A stretch of DNA of 64,000 nt from Zygnema cylindricum. Its lineage: Eukaryota; Streptophyta; Zygnematophyceae; Zygnematales; Zygnemataceae. Shown here one piece after another: positions 35,402 through 46,366 of the stretch. The DNA lies in assembly GCA_037447655.1 (NCBI GenBank), contig JBBHKE010002650.1, positions 1 through 64,000 on the forward strand, written 5' to 3'. Each line of letters begins with the position of its first letter. Position 1 is the stretch's first letter. Position numbers and translations under genes: made by a program. The notes under the pieces were generated by a model that made no database searches, was not told where the DNA came from, and saw nothing but the letters and a program-made list of their open reading frames with translations.

Positions 35402-36286
35402 TTGTTTTATCACTGGTCCGTGGATCTTGCTGGATAGTTTCCCTTATCTAGAAAAGGGAAACAATACATCATGATAATGATTAAAAATTTTAGCAAGTGG
35501 GTAGAGGTGGTCGCCTTTCCCCACAAGACCGCTAAATTGACCACCGCTGCTTTTAAAGAGCACGTTCTCATGCGTTATGGACCTCCTGCGGAGGTTCTCA
35601 CGGACCAAGGTACGGAGTTACGAGGGGAATTTCAAAATATGTTGGATGAAGCTTTAATTGATCATCGCCGGACGAGTCGTGATCACCCACAAGCTGATGG
35701 CTTGGCGGAGCGAGCTGTCCAAACTTTTAAGCGGGCTCTCCGAAAGCATTGTTTGGAGAAACACATCTCCGTATGGGACGAATCCTTGGGCTATATCACC
35801 ATGGGCTACCAGATGTCCGTACATGCTAGCTCTGCTAATTTCAGCGTGTACTATATTCTCTTCGGTCGATTACCCTTGCTCGGTCAGAATATTCAGAAAG
35901 CATCAAGTTCACCTTTGCCTCTAATGTTTGACACCATATTTTTGGATGAACTAACTTGCCGTGCTTTGCTTTTCGCTCGTGAGATGCCCATGGCTTTTGA
36001 TAAAGTGCAGATTGCCCAACATCGGGATACTTTAAGGTTCGCCACCACGCGGAGTGGTAGTTACAAGCCACAACAGAAATCCTACCGGGTCGGCGATTAC
36101 TTGTACCTCCGACAACAGTCGTTCGATACTTTGGACACAAATGTTTCACCACACATTCTTCGTGTGGTAGAAATGGATGCTAACGGGATGTTGGGTTTGC
36201 ATGGTGCGGATGCTAGGACAATGCGAGAGCACTCGAAGAACTGTGCACCTTGCTACTTACCTGATTTGTCACAAGATATGGACTAG
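35402..36286 (+). pseudogene. Gypsy GD1 integrase, near-complete
   Basis: The clean frame 35471-36286 (271 codons) starts just after the first catalytic Asp, which lies in broken sequence (HWSVDLAG, preceded by a stop). It keeps the second Asp (VLTDQGTE) and the Glu region (HPQADGLAERAVQTFKRAL), then a C-terminal domain ending NCAPCYLPDL. It is the longest open integrase piece in the window. It is identical to GD2 from about 35731 onward but clearly diverged before that point. Confidence 0.85.
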
Positions 36287-36778
36287 TTTCGCGCTAGGCT
36301 TAGCTTAGGCTAGTTCTCAGACTTAGAGAATGTAGCTATTGGACAAGAATTTTCTCTTGGCGGCGGAGCTTTCTCTTGCTCTCTCTCTCGCCGATTGCTC
36401 ATGCTTTCTATTTGTTATTGCTAGCTCGCTATAGAGGCTAGATAGGTTACGAGTATTTGCTCTTGTATTTCTGCCCACGTTTTTAATCCACGCGGCCTAA
36501 GGCCACGTCCGGAAGGTTTCCCTCCAAACTTGGTCTTTGGGTAGAAGTGTGGAATTGGAGATTGTGGGGGAGCACATCTGGACCTTGCTGTGCCTTCTTT
36601 GGGCAGCGTGACGGTTTGGTTGTGTGTGTGTCTTGTTTGTATTTCGGTTGGCTTAGAAAGAGTGCATTTTTGATCGGATTTGGATTTTCCCTTGTTCCGG
36701 TTGGAATATTTCCTGCTTTGTTGTCATAACGAGAAAAATCTTGTAGGGAATGTGATAAAGACCAGAGAGCCTAGTGGC
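36287..36778 (+). other. GD1 3' non-coding region and presumed LTR start
   Basis: About 490 bases after the integrase stop, matching 63053-63542 at almost every base. A purine tract GATTGTGGGGGAG at 36561-36573 is the likely polypurine tract, which would place the 3' LTR start just after it; the LTR boundary was not proven. Confidence 0.55.
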
Positions 36779-37990
36779 GCTTAACATTCTTGTCCAAAAG
36801 GCTACTAAAAAAAATCCTATTGAATATATAAATTTTATTTTATAAGGAAAAAAAAAAGAAAAAAAAACATTTTGTTTTGTTTTCCACTATTTCTTTCTTT
36901 CAATCTTTGTCTCTTATTGTGCCCCCACTATATTTCTTAGCTTTAGTGTTAAACATAAATTTGCAGCAAATTTAGGGTTAATCTGCAGAATTAGGGTTAA
37001 TCAGCAGAATTAGGGTTTTGGCAGCAGAATTATGGTTGCAACAGATTTAGGGTTTATTCCTTTTTTATTCTAGCCCTTAGGTCGGTATCATTCTACTCAT
37101 TGGCTCCAGATTTAGATTTTTGGCCGTCTGGAACTAAAGTTTAGCGTTGGAATTAGGGTTTTTCAAGTGGAATTAGGGATTGCTGCTGGCTTTAGATTAT
37201 TCTGGTCACAAGTTTAGCTGTATATGTGAAGTTTGAGCAGCCTTTGATTTTTTCTAACGCACTTTTCCTATCTATCGTATTTGTATTTCCTATTTGTTAT
37301 TTTTCTTCTACCGACACCTTCTTTTGTCCTTCAACTGGTCCTCTAACATTCTCCGGTGTACATCTTCACGTTACCGAGAGTCTCGCGGAGGGTCACTTTT
37401 GGAGACGCTGCTCGGAGCGGATTTCGGAGCGAATCACAATCGGGAGCTCTGCAAAATCTGACTGAGTTCGAACCAGCCCGGTTCACTTTTAGTACTCACC
37501 AGAGTGTTAAAAGTGTTTGTAAGTAGCCGATGCCTTACGGGTGCAAGAGCCTTCCGTTATAGTTTGGACGCTCGTTTAGGGGACCGGTGTGGATCGGTTT
37601 CGATCGGAAAATTTTTGATTGAGCATTAACATTTTTCTTGTTTTCCCTGCATGCTATCTGGCTCTAAGTGGCCTTGAAGTTTTCTTGTGACTATCTGGTG
37701 TGGAATTGCTTTCTAGATCTGGCCGTGGGTGACCCTGCATAGGTGTTTTTCACTCTGTGTTGCTTTAGATCTGCACCGAAAGGTGCTTGGATAGCTGCCT
37801 GCTTGTTTATAGACCTGGCCCTTGGGCCTTACCCCTTGTTTGCAAGGTAGAGGATTTTGGTATTTCGACTTTTTGCTAGATGTGACCACCGGGTCTTGAT
37901 AGTGACTGCGTGAGCTGATTGTACGAGTGTGGATTGATCTGACACGTGCTGCATCTCGGTTAGGCCGTTCGAAACATTTCACTATTGTAG
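36779..37990 (+). other. GD2 5' region: presumed LTR/leader, with GCAGAATTAGGGTT repeats
   Basis: Non-coding. The motif GCAGAATTAGGGTT and close variants recur at 36963-37060. Position between GD1's end and GD2's gag suggests a 5' LTR plus leader, but I could not locate an LTR end or a primer site. An in-frame TAG just before 37991 limits gag. Confidence 0.4.
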
Positions 37991-39520
37991 TCAGGGTTTT
38001 CCCCTTGGTTTACGCCCACGGATTGGGATAATCTTCCTTATCAATCCGGGTCTACCCGAGGTGGTACATTTTATCGTCCTCCGCAGTTAGATCCTTCGAA
38101 TTTTCCCGAAACGTTGACCACATCCGATCCGGTTGCGGATCACAGATCGCCGTTAGTGCGGTCTGGTCTGACATCTACGTCATCATTGTCCTCGGTTTCA
38201 TCTAGGTCATACCTAGACGGGACTGTAGAAGACTTTCCAGAGGAAACCTTTCCACGGTTCACTGCCAGCCCAGCTTTGGCACAACCAACGCATCCTCCTT
38301 TTTACGACATGGCTTCCTCTTCAAAGGGATCCATGGGTAAGATGCAATTTTGCTTTTCCGGATTAAAGGACACCATGTCCTTATCGCATTTCGGATGTTA
38401 TACGACACAGAAATGCGGGATCTAGCTTTTAGATATCAAGATTAGTTTGTCCTCCGTGTCGCCTTTTCCCATCTCGGTCGATACCTCCGTGGTTTAGCCC
38501 TCACTCCCTACACTCGCAAGTACAAGGATATTCTTGCAATGACAGAGTACGTGGCTTCCTTTGGTGGGTTACCAAAAGTCTTCGGCCAGGTGGATATCGC
38601 ATATCAGGTTGAGAGACAGGCTGTATTAGATTCTAACGAGGACGAGTTGTATCCAGCTATCCCCGAGGTTCCTCGTCTGTATGCAGTGGCTGCCCGAGCG
38701 TCAGTCCTAGCTAGAGTGGGGGGAACCATTCCTTTACATGACCCTCTCTCATTCATGTTTGACATCCTCTAAGAGGAGTACCAGATGCAAAACCCGGATC
38801 AGATCAAAGAGTTGATGAACTTCGAGCGTAGGCCATGTAAAACAACTCATTCCTTGCGAGCTCGGATGGAAACTCTGCGAAAGGCATTACCGGACCTCAT
38901 GTCTGATGCGGAGGCTGTCCAAAAATTTGTAGGACAGTTTCCAGGTCCATCAAAGAGGTTTATCCAAAACGACCTCAGCCAGATGTATGGACTGAAATTC
39001 ACCTTTGAACAAGCGGCTCAATATGCGGTAGAGTATGAGATGCAGACATCGTGGTGGGACGCCCATGAGCCGTCCAAACCTCCTCATAGAGAACCGGCTA
39101 ATCCATCTCCTCCTCCACCTAAAAACCCATGGCCTTCTAATAGGCCCCAGAAGACGCCAGCCATGGGTACTCCACCAATTAGTCCGGAAACCGAATGTGT
39201 TTTCGAAGTGGAAAATTCGGGCACGATGCTTGCATGTGTTCTGACAAGGCGGACAGTTGCACTCATTGCCACCAAAGGGACATTATGTATATTGGTGCCA
39301 CATCAAGGACCCTAATTTCAATTATCAAAATCAGATAAAGAACGATGGAATTGTGGCTCGTTCCGCGAAACCAGTCACTCCGCCTAAGGAGATCAAGAAG
39401 GAGGAAGCTCCTCCTATGATCTCTCGTAGAGAAAGAGAGAAGGCCGAGCTTCAAGCCACAATGGCGACCATGATGAAAGAGCAATTTGCAGCTTTCATGG
39501 CGGAAATGTAACCCCAATTT
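37991..39520 (+). pseudogene. Gypsy GD2 gag
   Basis: An open frame without an ATG runs from about 37991 to 38425 (TDWDNLPYQSGS ... PQLDPSNFP), then frames 38539-38772 and 38785-39315. The last has the Gypsy gag core (RARMETLRKALPDL, FVGQFPGPSKRF, AAQYAVEYEMQ) followed by a Pro-rich stretch. A zinc knuckle can be read in a shifted frame near 39200-39235 (CFRSGKFGHDAC, second Cys now Ser). A Lys/Glu-rich tail ends near 39511. Several frameshifts and stops. Confidence 0.8.
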
Positions 39521-39971
39521 ACTGGGATGGCTAGGACCGTTGTCCACACGTCGTCGTTGCCGGGAGAACCCTTCGGGATTCCACCGTCCAACAACGGGTG
39601 GCTACATTTGAAAAGGGCTCAGCAGACCATAACCAAGTGGGCAAATTATAAAATTCGCGTGTCCCTCTCTCATTTGCAAAAGAGCCTTTGCCTCCCCTAT
39701 CGGAAACGGCTTCAACCATCGCGGCAGAGGCACTGACCATATTGGATGGCACTATTCATGAGGCTCATTGGGTGAAGGAGCGATGAAATATTCTTTGAGC
39801 GATGATAGAGGATGTACCAAAAGCCCTTCCCCTCTTTGATGAGGTCGCAGCAACAGCCGCTTTGAGGGCTCTGCAGTTAAACTGCAGTCTCTAAGGGTCT
39901 ATGGGCTACTATGGAAGAGCGTCGTAATCTCAATCCCCATATCAATTTCCTTGATAACTCTCGGGGATAAT

Positions 39972-40131
39972 TCTCAGTGAACAGTGTTCACCCCACTCTT
40001 CCCCTCATGGACACTGGGGCCAAACCCGTGTTCCTCGGATCCGGATTTTCATCTTAGTGAACAATGTTCACCCCACCCTTCCTCTCATGGACACGAGGGC
40101 CAAACCTGAGATCCTCGGATCCGGATTTGCG
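39972..40131 (+). repeat. 80-bp tandem duplication over the protease active site
   Basis: Units 39972-40051 and 40052-40131. The first encodes MDTGAK, the expected retropepsin active site; the second reads MDTRAK. The unit length is not a multiple of three, so the duplication shifts the frame. Confidence 0.9.
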
Positions 40132-40276
40132 CTCAAGCTTGATCTGACGACAGACAAGCTTCAAGCGACATCTACCCGCCTTCTTACTTTGGCTGGGACC
40201 ACGGAGCCGGTCCTCGGAATCACAAAGGACCCGCTCATATTTTGATTTCGGACAAAAACCAAAAATGAGTCCGTTG
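39972..40276 (+). pseudogene. Gypsy GD2 aspartic protease, N-terminal part
   Basis: Retropepsin-like: VHPTLPLMDTGAKPV, then FALKLDLTTDKLQATSTRLLTLAG. An in-frame TGA lies at 40243-40245. The reading frame continues (TKNESVEI) to the C3 insertion and resumes at 52848. The protease would cut the Gag-Pol polyprotein. Confidence 0.8.
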
Positions 40277-40281
40277 AAATT

Positions 40282-41282
40282 TGCAATTATGTGTCCCCCA
40301 TTGGAACAATGAATTCAAGAAGCCTCTAGGTAACTTTTGGCTAGCCCTCTTTCAATTTGGATCACTGCTACCCAAGCAGGCAAATAGAAAATCTTACTGC
40401 ACCCCTGTGCAGTCTAGACTCCCCTGAGTTCACAACAAAAAGAATCACTGAAAACGCCCAACCAGGCGATTAATTATAAAGTGGCAAAGATGCCAATATT
40501 TATACAAGCTTGTTGGGAGAGAGGTGGCTACCTCCTCAATCCTCTAAGTCCTAAACCCCTCTCACAACCCCTATCTACTGATGTATCAACGAATCAGAAG
40601 ACTGTACAGTACAGAAAGGTATTGAGGCCGATGTACTTTCTGTACGGCTTGTGTACGACAAGGCCATGGAGTGGATGTTTGTCTCTTTCGAACTCGTCCT
40701 CATGCTCTTTGAGATTCCCACTTCACAAATATATCTTGCCACGTGTCGCCAGGTCATGTCACGTCCGAAAACCGCCAAGACGGCCATTTAGGGATCCCGG
40801 CGATGATGCGGGCCGTCAGTTCAAAACCGACTTTTAATGTTCGTTTTCCAAAATAACAAATGTCCGGTACATTTGTTTCGTGCGCACTAAAACTTAACTA
40901 GTTTCTATGTTCTTAATTTATTATTCTGTTGAATGAATTAATGATCTTGCTAATGTTTAAATAGCTATCAAACCCTATGTATCCTAACGGACTACTACGA
41001 CAGACCGGTAAGAGCTGACGGCTACGCCTCGCTTTGCCGTTCGGAGGTTCAAGTCCTGCCGTGCTCAACCTTATTGTTGAGAGTGACTTAGGTCACTCTT
41101 TAGTCTTGCCTATGGAGCTGAGGCAGCCATGGCTCCACCGCCCTCTCTCTCCTTCAGTGACTACAACAAGTATGGGGGCTAGAGAGAGAAGGTGGAGGCA
41201 GGCTGCCTGTGCTTTGTCTTTTATTTATTTTACCTAATTTAAGACCTAGAAAAATACCTTCTCTAAATCTGTGATTTCAACA
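40282..41282 (-). repeat. 3' LTR of Copia C3 (L12)
   Basis: Minus-strand LTR, TGTTGAAATCACAG...ATTGCA. The tRNA-like module is on the plus strand at 40989-41066, with a consensus B box GGTTCAAGTCC and A-box-like GGTAAGAGCT. A reverse TATA box is at 40498-40505 and a GTAC hairpin near 40611-40657. Pairs with L15. Confidence 0.9.
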
Positions 41283-43629
41283 CTCCCCTTATTTTGAAGT
41301 CTAATTTCAGTTTCTCTTTTAAACCACACTTTTCTCTACAATATTTTAACTTGGGAGATAGCAAAGGTTTTGTCATCATATCAGCCACCATTTCCCCATC
41401 ACCCCTATACACCAGATTCACAATTTTGTTTTCAACTTTTTCTCTCACAAAACTCAATCTTATATCCATATGTTTAGCTTTGAAATGATGTTTTAGATTG
41501 GCTACAATTGCAATTGCAGCTTGATTATCACATAATACTTCATGGAATCCCTTCCTCATATACCCCAGTTCTTGCAATAAAGACTTGACCCACATCAGCT
41601 CTTTCAAGCAAAACAAGAGGCCATGTACTCAGCCTCCATAGTGGACTAAGCAACCACCTTTTGTTGCTTGCTACTCTAGTAGCAAGCACCTTCCCCCACA
41701 TACAACACATACCCAAAAGTGCATCTTCTCATAGGTGCATCCCCATAACTGGCATCACTCCAAGTGGTGATGTCAGTGTGCTCCCCTCCCAAGTGCAACC
41801 ATAAATCCCTGGTTCCTACCAAGTATCTCATGACTCTCTTGGCTGCCTCCCAGTCTCTCTTCCTAGGATCATTGAGACTCCTACTGAGGACTCCGACTGC
41901 TGCAGCTATGTCCAGTCAGGTACAATTCATAAAGTAAATCAAGCTTCCTACAACCTGTCTGTAAGAAATAGACTTCATAAATTGTCTCTCTTCTGGACTC
42001 ATCTGATCATCTAGTATCATCACTCCTTCTACACTCCCATCACTTACTTTCTTCAAGTCCATGGGAGTGGTACAACTGTTTGCCTTTTCCATCTTGAATT
42101 TCTCAAGCATATTTTTGATAGCTTCTCAAGCATATTTTTGATAGCTTCTCAAGCATATTTTTGATATCTTCTTTCTGAGTAAGTTTGATTATCCTCTTCC
42201 CCCTATCTCTTTCCATTTGAATCCCCAAAGTATGTTTAGCCTCCCCTAAATCCTTTATGTCAAATCTGCTCCTAAGATATTTCTTTAGCTTATTGATCTT
42301 TTCCATAGACTTACTTAACACCAGCAAATCATCCACATAAATTGCAATATAAATCACACCATTCTCATCCTCAAACATATAAATAGAATGGTCAGAACTG
42401 ATCCGAATATATCCCAGACCGGTGAGGAGCTCATCTAGTTTCTTGTTCCATTGTCTGGGAGCCTGGTTCAGTCCATATAAGGACATATAAGGACTTTATG
42501 AGCCTGTAGACTTTGCTCTCCTCTCCTTCCTCTACAAAACCCTCTGGCTTTCGCATGAAGATTTCTTCCTCTAGTTCACCGTTGAGGAAGGCGATCTTGA
42601 TATCCATATGGTGAATTTCCATGTCTTCCGCTGCTGCTAGACTAAGGAGAATCCTTACAGATGGGAACCGAACCACAAGAGCAAAGGTCTCCTCATAATC
42701 TATCCCTTCTTTTCGGGTGAACCCCTTTGCTACCAACCGAGCATTATATCTCTCAATGTTTTTATCTGGGTTCAGCTTCAGTTTAAATACCCATTTGAAC
42801 CCGATAGGTTTTCTGTCTGAGGACAGTCCACCAACTCCCAAGTATTAGCCTCCATAATTGAAGCCATCTCATCATTTATGGCTCTAACCCATCTGTCTCT
42901 CTCCGGACTGTCCATTGCCTCCGAGTATGACTGAGGCTCATCTAGGTGAGGTAGCTTTGTTACCTCACGAGCAACCTGTTTTTCTTGTAGTTGTTTGCTG
43001 CTCCTCCGTCCTCCCTCAAAGTCCGAAGCTGGAATTGAGGGAAGTCTTGGATTCCTCCGGACTGTCTCTTCAGCTCCCCTTTTGATGGAAGTCGGTTTTG
43101 GCTCTTCATCCTCTCTCTCTTCAGAGTGTGTAGAAATATGAGGAAATTTTGAGATATCTCCCCCATCTTTGATCTCCCCTAAATCTGCAATCACGATTTC
43201 ACTAGGGTCCATTTTAGGAAGATCTAAGTCCTCATCAATCTCGGACTCAAAACTGATTCTGATTTTCTTAGTGTATTTGAAGGGATCAAAAGACTTCCCT
43301 TCATCCATGACAACTAGTTGCTTTACAAGAATGATATCTTATTTAGCTAAGTCATAGACTCTATATCCTTTGACATCCTCATCATATCCCACAAAGTATC
43401 CCGGTTTCCCTTTAGCATCGAGTTTCCAGTTTTTCTTATATGTGTCAAGACTGTAAACTTGATAACCAAATACTTTCAAGTGAGAAATATTCGGTTTTCT
43501 TTCAACCCATCTCTCATAAGGTGTCATTCCTTTAACGCCTGTAGTGAGGACTCTATTCTTAATATAATTAGCACAGTTCATGGCTTCTGCCCAAAATCTT
43601 CTTCCTATTTTCTTATCTGCCATCATGCT
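41283..43629 (-). pseudogene. Copia C3 integrase C-terminus, RT and RNase H
   Basis: Minus strand, in order: integrase part (KIGRRFWAEAMNCANYIKNRVL, 43339-43626), linker (42778-43308), RT ([30 protein letters not shown], 42431-42841; catalytic IYVDDLLVLSKS in 42103-42486), connection domain (ISYRQVVGSLIYFMNCT) and RNase H (41263-41616). Moderately preserved; a tandem repeat of AGCATATTTTTGATAGCTTC at 42108-42165 disrupts the RT tail. Confidence 0.88.
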
Positions 43630-44740
43630 ACAATGGAATATAAAACTGGACGAATTTCTGACCGGTTTGGGGTATATCAGAATTAGTTCAGATCACTCCA
43701 TATATTTATTTGAGTATGAGAATGGAGTGATATTTATTGCTATTTATGTGGATGATTTGTTGGTCTTAAGCAAGTCCTTAGATAAGATTAACAAACTAAA
43801 ACGGGATCTTAAGAGTCGTTTTGATATAAAAGATCTTGGTGAAGCGAAGTACATTTTAGGAATTCAAATGGAGAAAGATAGAGGGAATAGAATTATAAGA
43901 CTCACACAAAAAGAAGCAATCGGTAATTTGCTAGAAAAATTTTAGATGGAAAAAGCAAATGGATGTACTACTCCCATGGATTTGAAGAAAGTGTTTGAGG
44001 GGAATGAAGAGAGAGGAATATTGACTTTTAATGATGAGATGGATGAGATAGAAAGAAAATTTATGGAAAATATCCCTTATTGGTAGATTGTAGGCAGTTT
44101 AATCTATTTTATGAATTGTACCCGTCCGGATATAGCCGCAGTTGTAGGTGTCCTTAGTAGAAGTCTAAATGAACCAAGAAAGAGAGACTGGGAGGCTGGC
44201 AAAAGGGTGATGTGGTATCTGGTGGGAACAAGGGATTTGTGGTTGCATTTTGGAGGGGAGCACACTGACATCACCACGTGGAGTGATGCCAGTTATGGAG
44301 ATGTGCCTTTAAAGAGGTGTACGACTGGATATGTGTTGCAAATAAGATCCGGTGCATGTTGTTGAAGTAGCAAACAACAAAAAGCAGTTGCTCAGTCCAC
44401 TATGGAGGCTGAATACATGGCTTCCTGTGCTGCAATCAAAGAATTAATGTGGGTTAAATCTCTCCTTGAAGAACTTGGGTTCATGAAGGCAGGAACTCAA
44501 AATGTTTTTTGTGATAATCAAGCTGTTATCTCTATTGCAGCTAATCCGAAACATCACTTCAAAGCTAAACATATGGATATAAGACCAAGCTTTGTCAGAG
44601 AGAAGGTAGAAATTAAAATAATTAAACTGGTTCATAAAACTGGTAAAGAAATTATTGCAGACATGATGACAAAACCAGTGCCTTCCCCTAAGTTGATTTT
44701 TTGCAGAGAAAACTGTGGATTAAAATTGAAAACTGACTAG
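43630..44740 (+). pseudogene. Copia C4 RT C-terminus and RNase H (inverted segment)
   Basis: Plus strand, starting QWNIKLDEFLTGLGYIRISS, i.e. directly after the point where the minus-strand C4 RT breaks off at 46367. It has the catalytic IYVDDLLVL, connection domain and RNase H (STMEAEYMASCAA, CDNQAVISI). Stops at 43943, 44085 and 44364. The purine tract AATTAAGGGAAG precedes the LTR at 44754. Confidence 0.88.
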
Positions 44741-44753
44741 GAATTAAGGGAAG

Positions 44754-45615
44754 TGTTGAAAAGAGGTAATTAATAGTTCACTTCTCTAATTTATTTCCAC
44801 TTTAAAGAGAGAGAGTGAGGATCAAAGGCACGCCCTTGCTGCCCCGATATATAAAAAGTGGCAGCGTTAGAAGTAGAGGATATTATACCAAAATAGTGCC
44901 TAGGTCCAGATTTCAACCTGGGTCTGTGAACCTCTATATAGTCGTACGTCTTAACCACTAAGGCATTATCGAAACGATACACGTGACGGGTTTCAAAGAT
45001 ATATAAACATTAACGCAACAGCTAATTAACACCAGACTAATGAAAAGGAACAATTCATACATGTACGCGAATCTGAACCGTGTAAAATATGTTTTGATCG
45101 GACGGTCGGCATTGGCGGCATACGGAGATAGCGTCACGCGGTGCCACGTGGCGCCATATTAATTGATATCGGAGAAGATGGAAGGAGGAACCATGGCTTC
45201 CAATTTGACAGGTGTCACCTTGTAGACCTTGTCGTACAATGGTTGTACAATAAGTACATCGCCCATTCTACCTTCTTGTACTATATAGTGTTCCTATTGG
45301 ACTAGGGTTTAGTAGTAGGTAGTCGTGAGTAGGCAGACCAAGACTTAGTAATATTTAGGTACCTCTCTCTAAGAGAGCTTGTAACTATAAAGGTCATCTT
45401 TGACCAGCCATAACTTACTGCTCAAGGGAGCAAATTCAGTGATTTTTTTTGCGTTTGACTATGGGGAGTCTTTTCCTCACAGGGGTGAGGGTGGTCATAG
45501 TAATTATGTGCTTGGGCGGCGCCTATTCAGTGGGAAAGTGGTGGGGGCAAATACTATCTTAGAGGCTTTACATAGGCTGCTCATTCTGTGGGTCAATGGA
45601 GACCACAAAATTTCA
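44754..45615 (+). repeat. 3' LTR of Copia C4 (L13, inverted segment)
   Basis: Starts TGTTGAAAAGAGG, ends AAAATTTCA, then TCACC (45616-45620). The antisense tRNA-like module at 44899-44970 resembles Leu/Ser tRNAs (CTTAGTGGTTAAGAC). TATAAAG at 45386. U5 hairpin CCTCAC-AGGG-GTGAGG at 45475-45490. Pairs with L14. Confidence 0.88.
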
Positions 45616-45620
45616 TCACC

Positions 45621-46366
45621 TTCTCAAATGTGCTCTACAATCCCCAGCTGAGTAAAAATCTTGTGTCTACTTCTGTATTAGATGACAAGGATTTTGATAC
45701 CTTTACTAGAAAGGGAGTCTTTAGAGCTCAGTAGGGAGATGAAGTCTACTTCACAGCAGATAAGGGTAGCCAAGGAATGTTTAAGCTTAACCGGAGTAAT
45801 GAAAAGAAGAGTGCTTACTATGGTGGTGTCTCGAGCTTGATCATCTGGCATAAGCGGTTGGGGCATATGCATTTTGATAGGCTGAGGGAAATGAAGAAGC
45901 TGGGTGTAGTAGAAGGCATTCAGTTTGGGGATAATGAAATGATGGATAGGCTATGCCCAAAGTAAGGTTTACAGACTTCCCTTTCCAAAAACTGCAACAT
46001 ATAGAGGTGATAAAATACTAGATCCGGTCCACACAGATATCTAGGGACCAGCCAGAGTACCTTTAGTTGGGGGGAAGAGGTATATGCTGACAATTACTGA
46101 TAATTGGTCCACATATTCTAGAGTCTACTTCCTAAAAACAAAGTCTGAAACACCAAAGTACTTCAAAGAATACCAAGCTTGGAGTGAAAAGTTGCACGGA
46201 ACCCCCATTAAGAGAATAAGAAGTGATAATGGGGGAGAGTACACCTCTTACCAGTTTGAAGAATACTTGAGAGATGAGGGAGTTCAACATCAGAAAACTG
46301 TATCGAATAATCCAGAACAAAATGGGGTAGCTGAGAGGTTGAATCGGACTTTGGGAGATAGTGTGT
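45621..46366 (+). pseudogene. Copia C3 protease end to integrase core (inverted segment)
   Basis: Plus strand: the end of the protease/linker (NPQLSKNLVSTS-like), integrase zinc domain (IWHKRLGHMHFD), catalytic core (TDNWSTYSRVYFL, IRSDNGGEYTS, EQNGVAERLNRTLGD). It stops at the inversion breakpoint; the next integrase residues are on the minus strand from 43629 leftward. Confidence 0.88.

Noticed and set aside
35841-36152. Minus-strand 103-codon frame repeated at 62607-62918
   Set aside because: It is the antisense of the integrase gene in both GD copies; identical only because the underlying DNA is identical.
36962-37060. Interstitial telomere repeat (TTTAGGG-like)
   Set aside because: The repeated unit is GCAGAATTAGGGTT with irregular spacing, not tandem TTTAGGG.
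42108-42165. CRISPR-like short repeat
   Set aside because: It is a simple direct tandem duplication with no spacers, within a Copia RT gene of a eukaryote.
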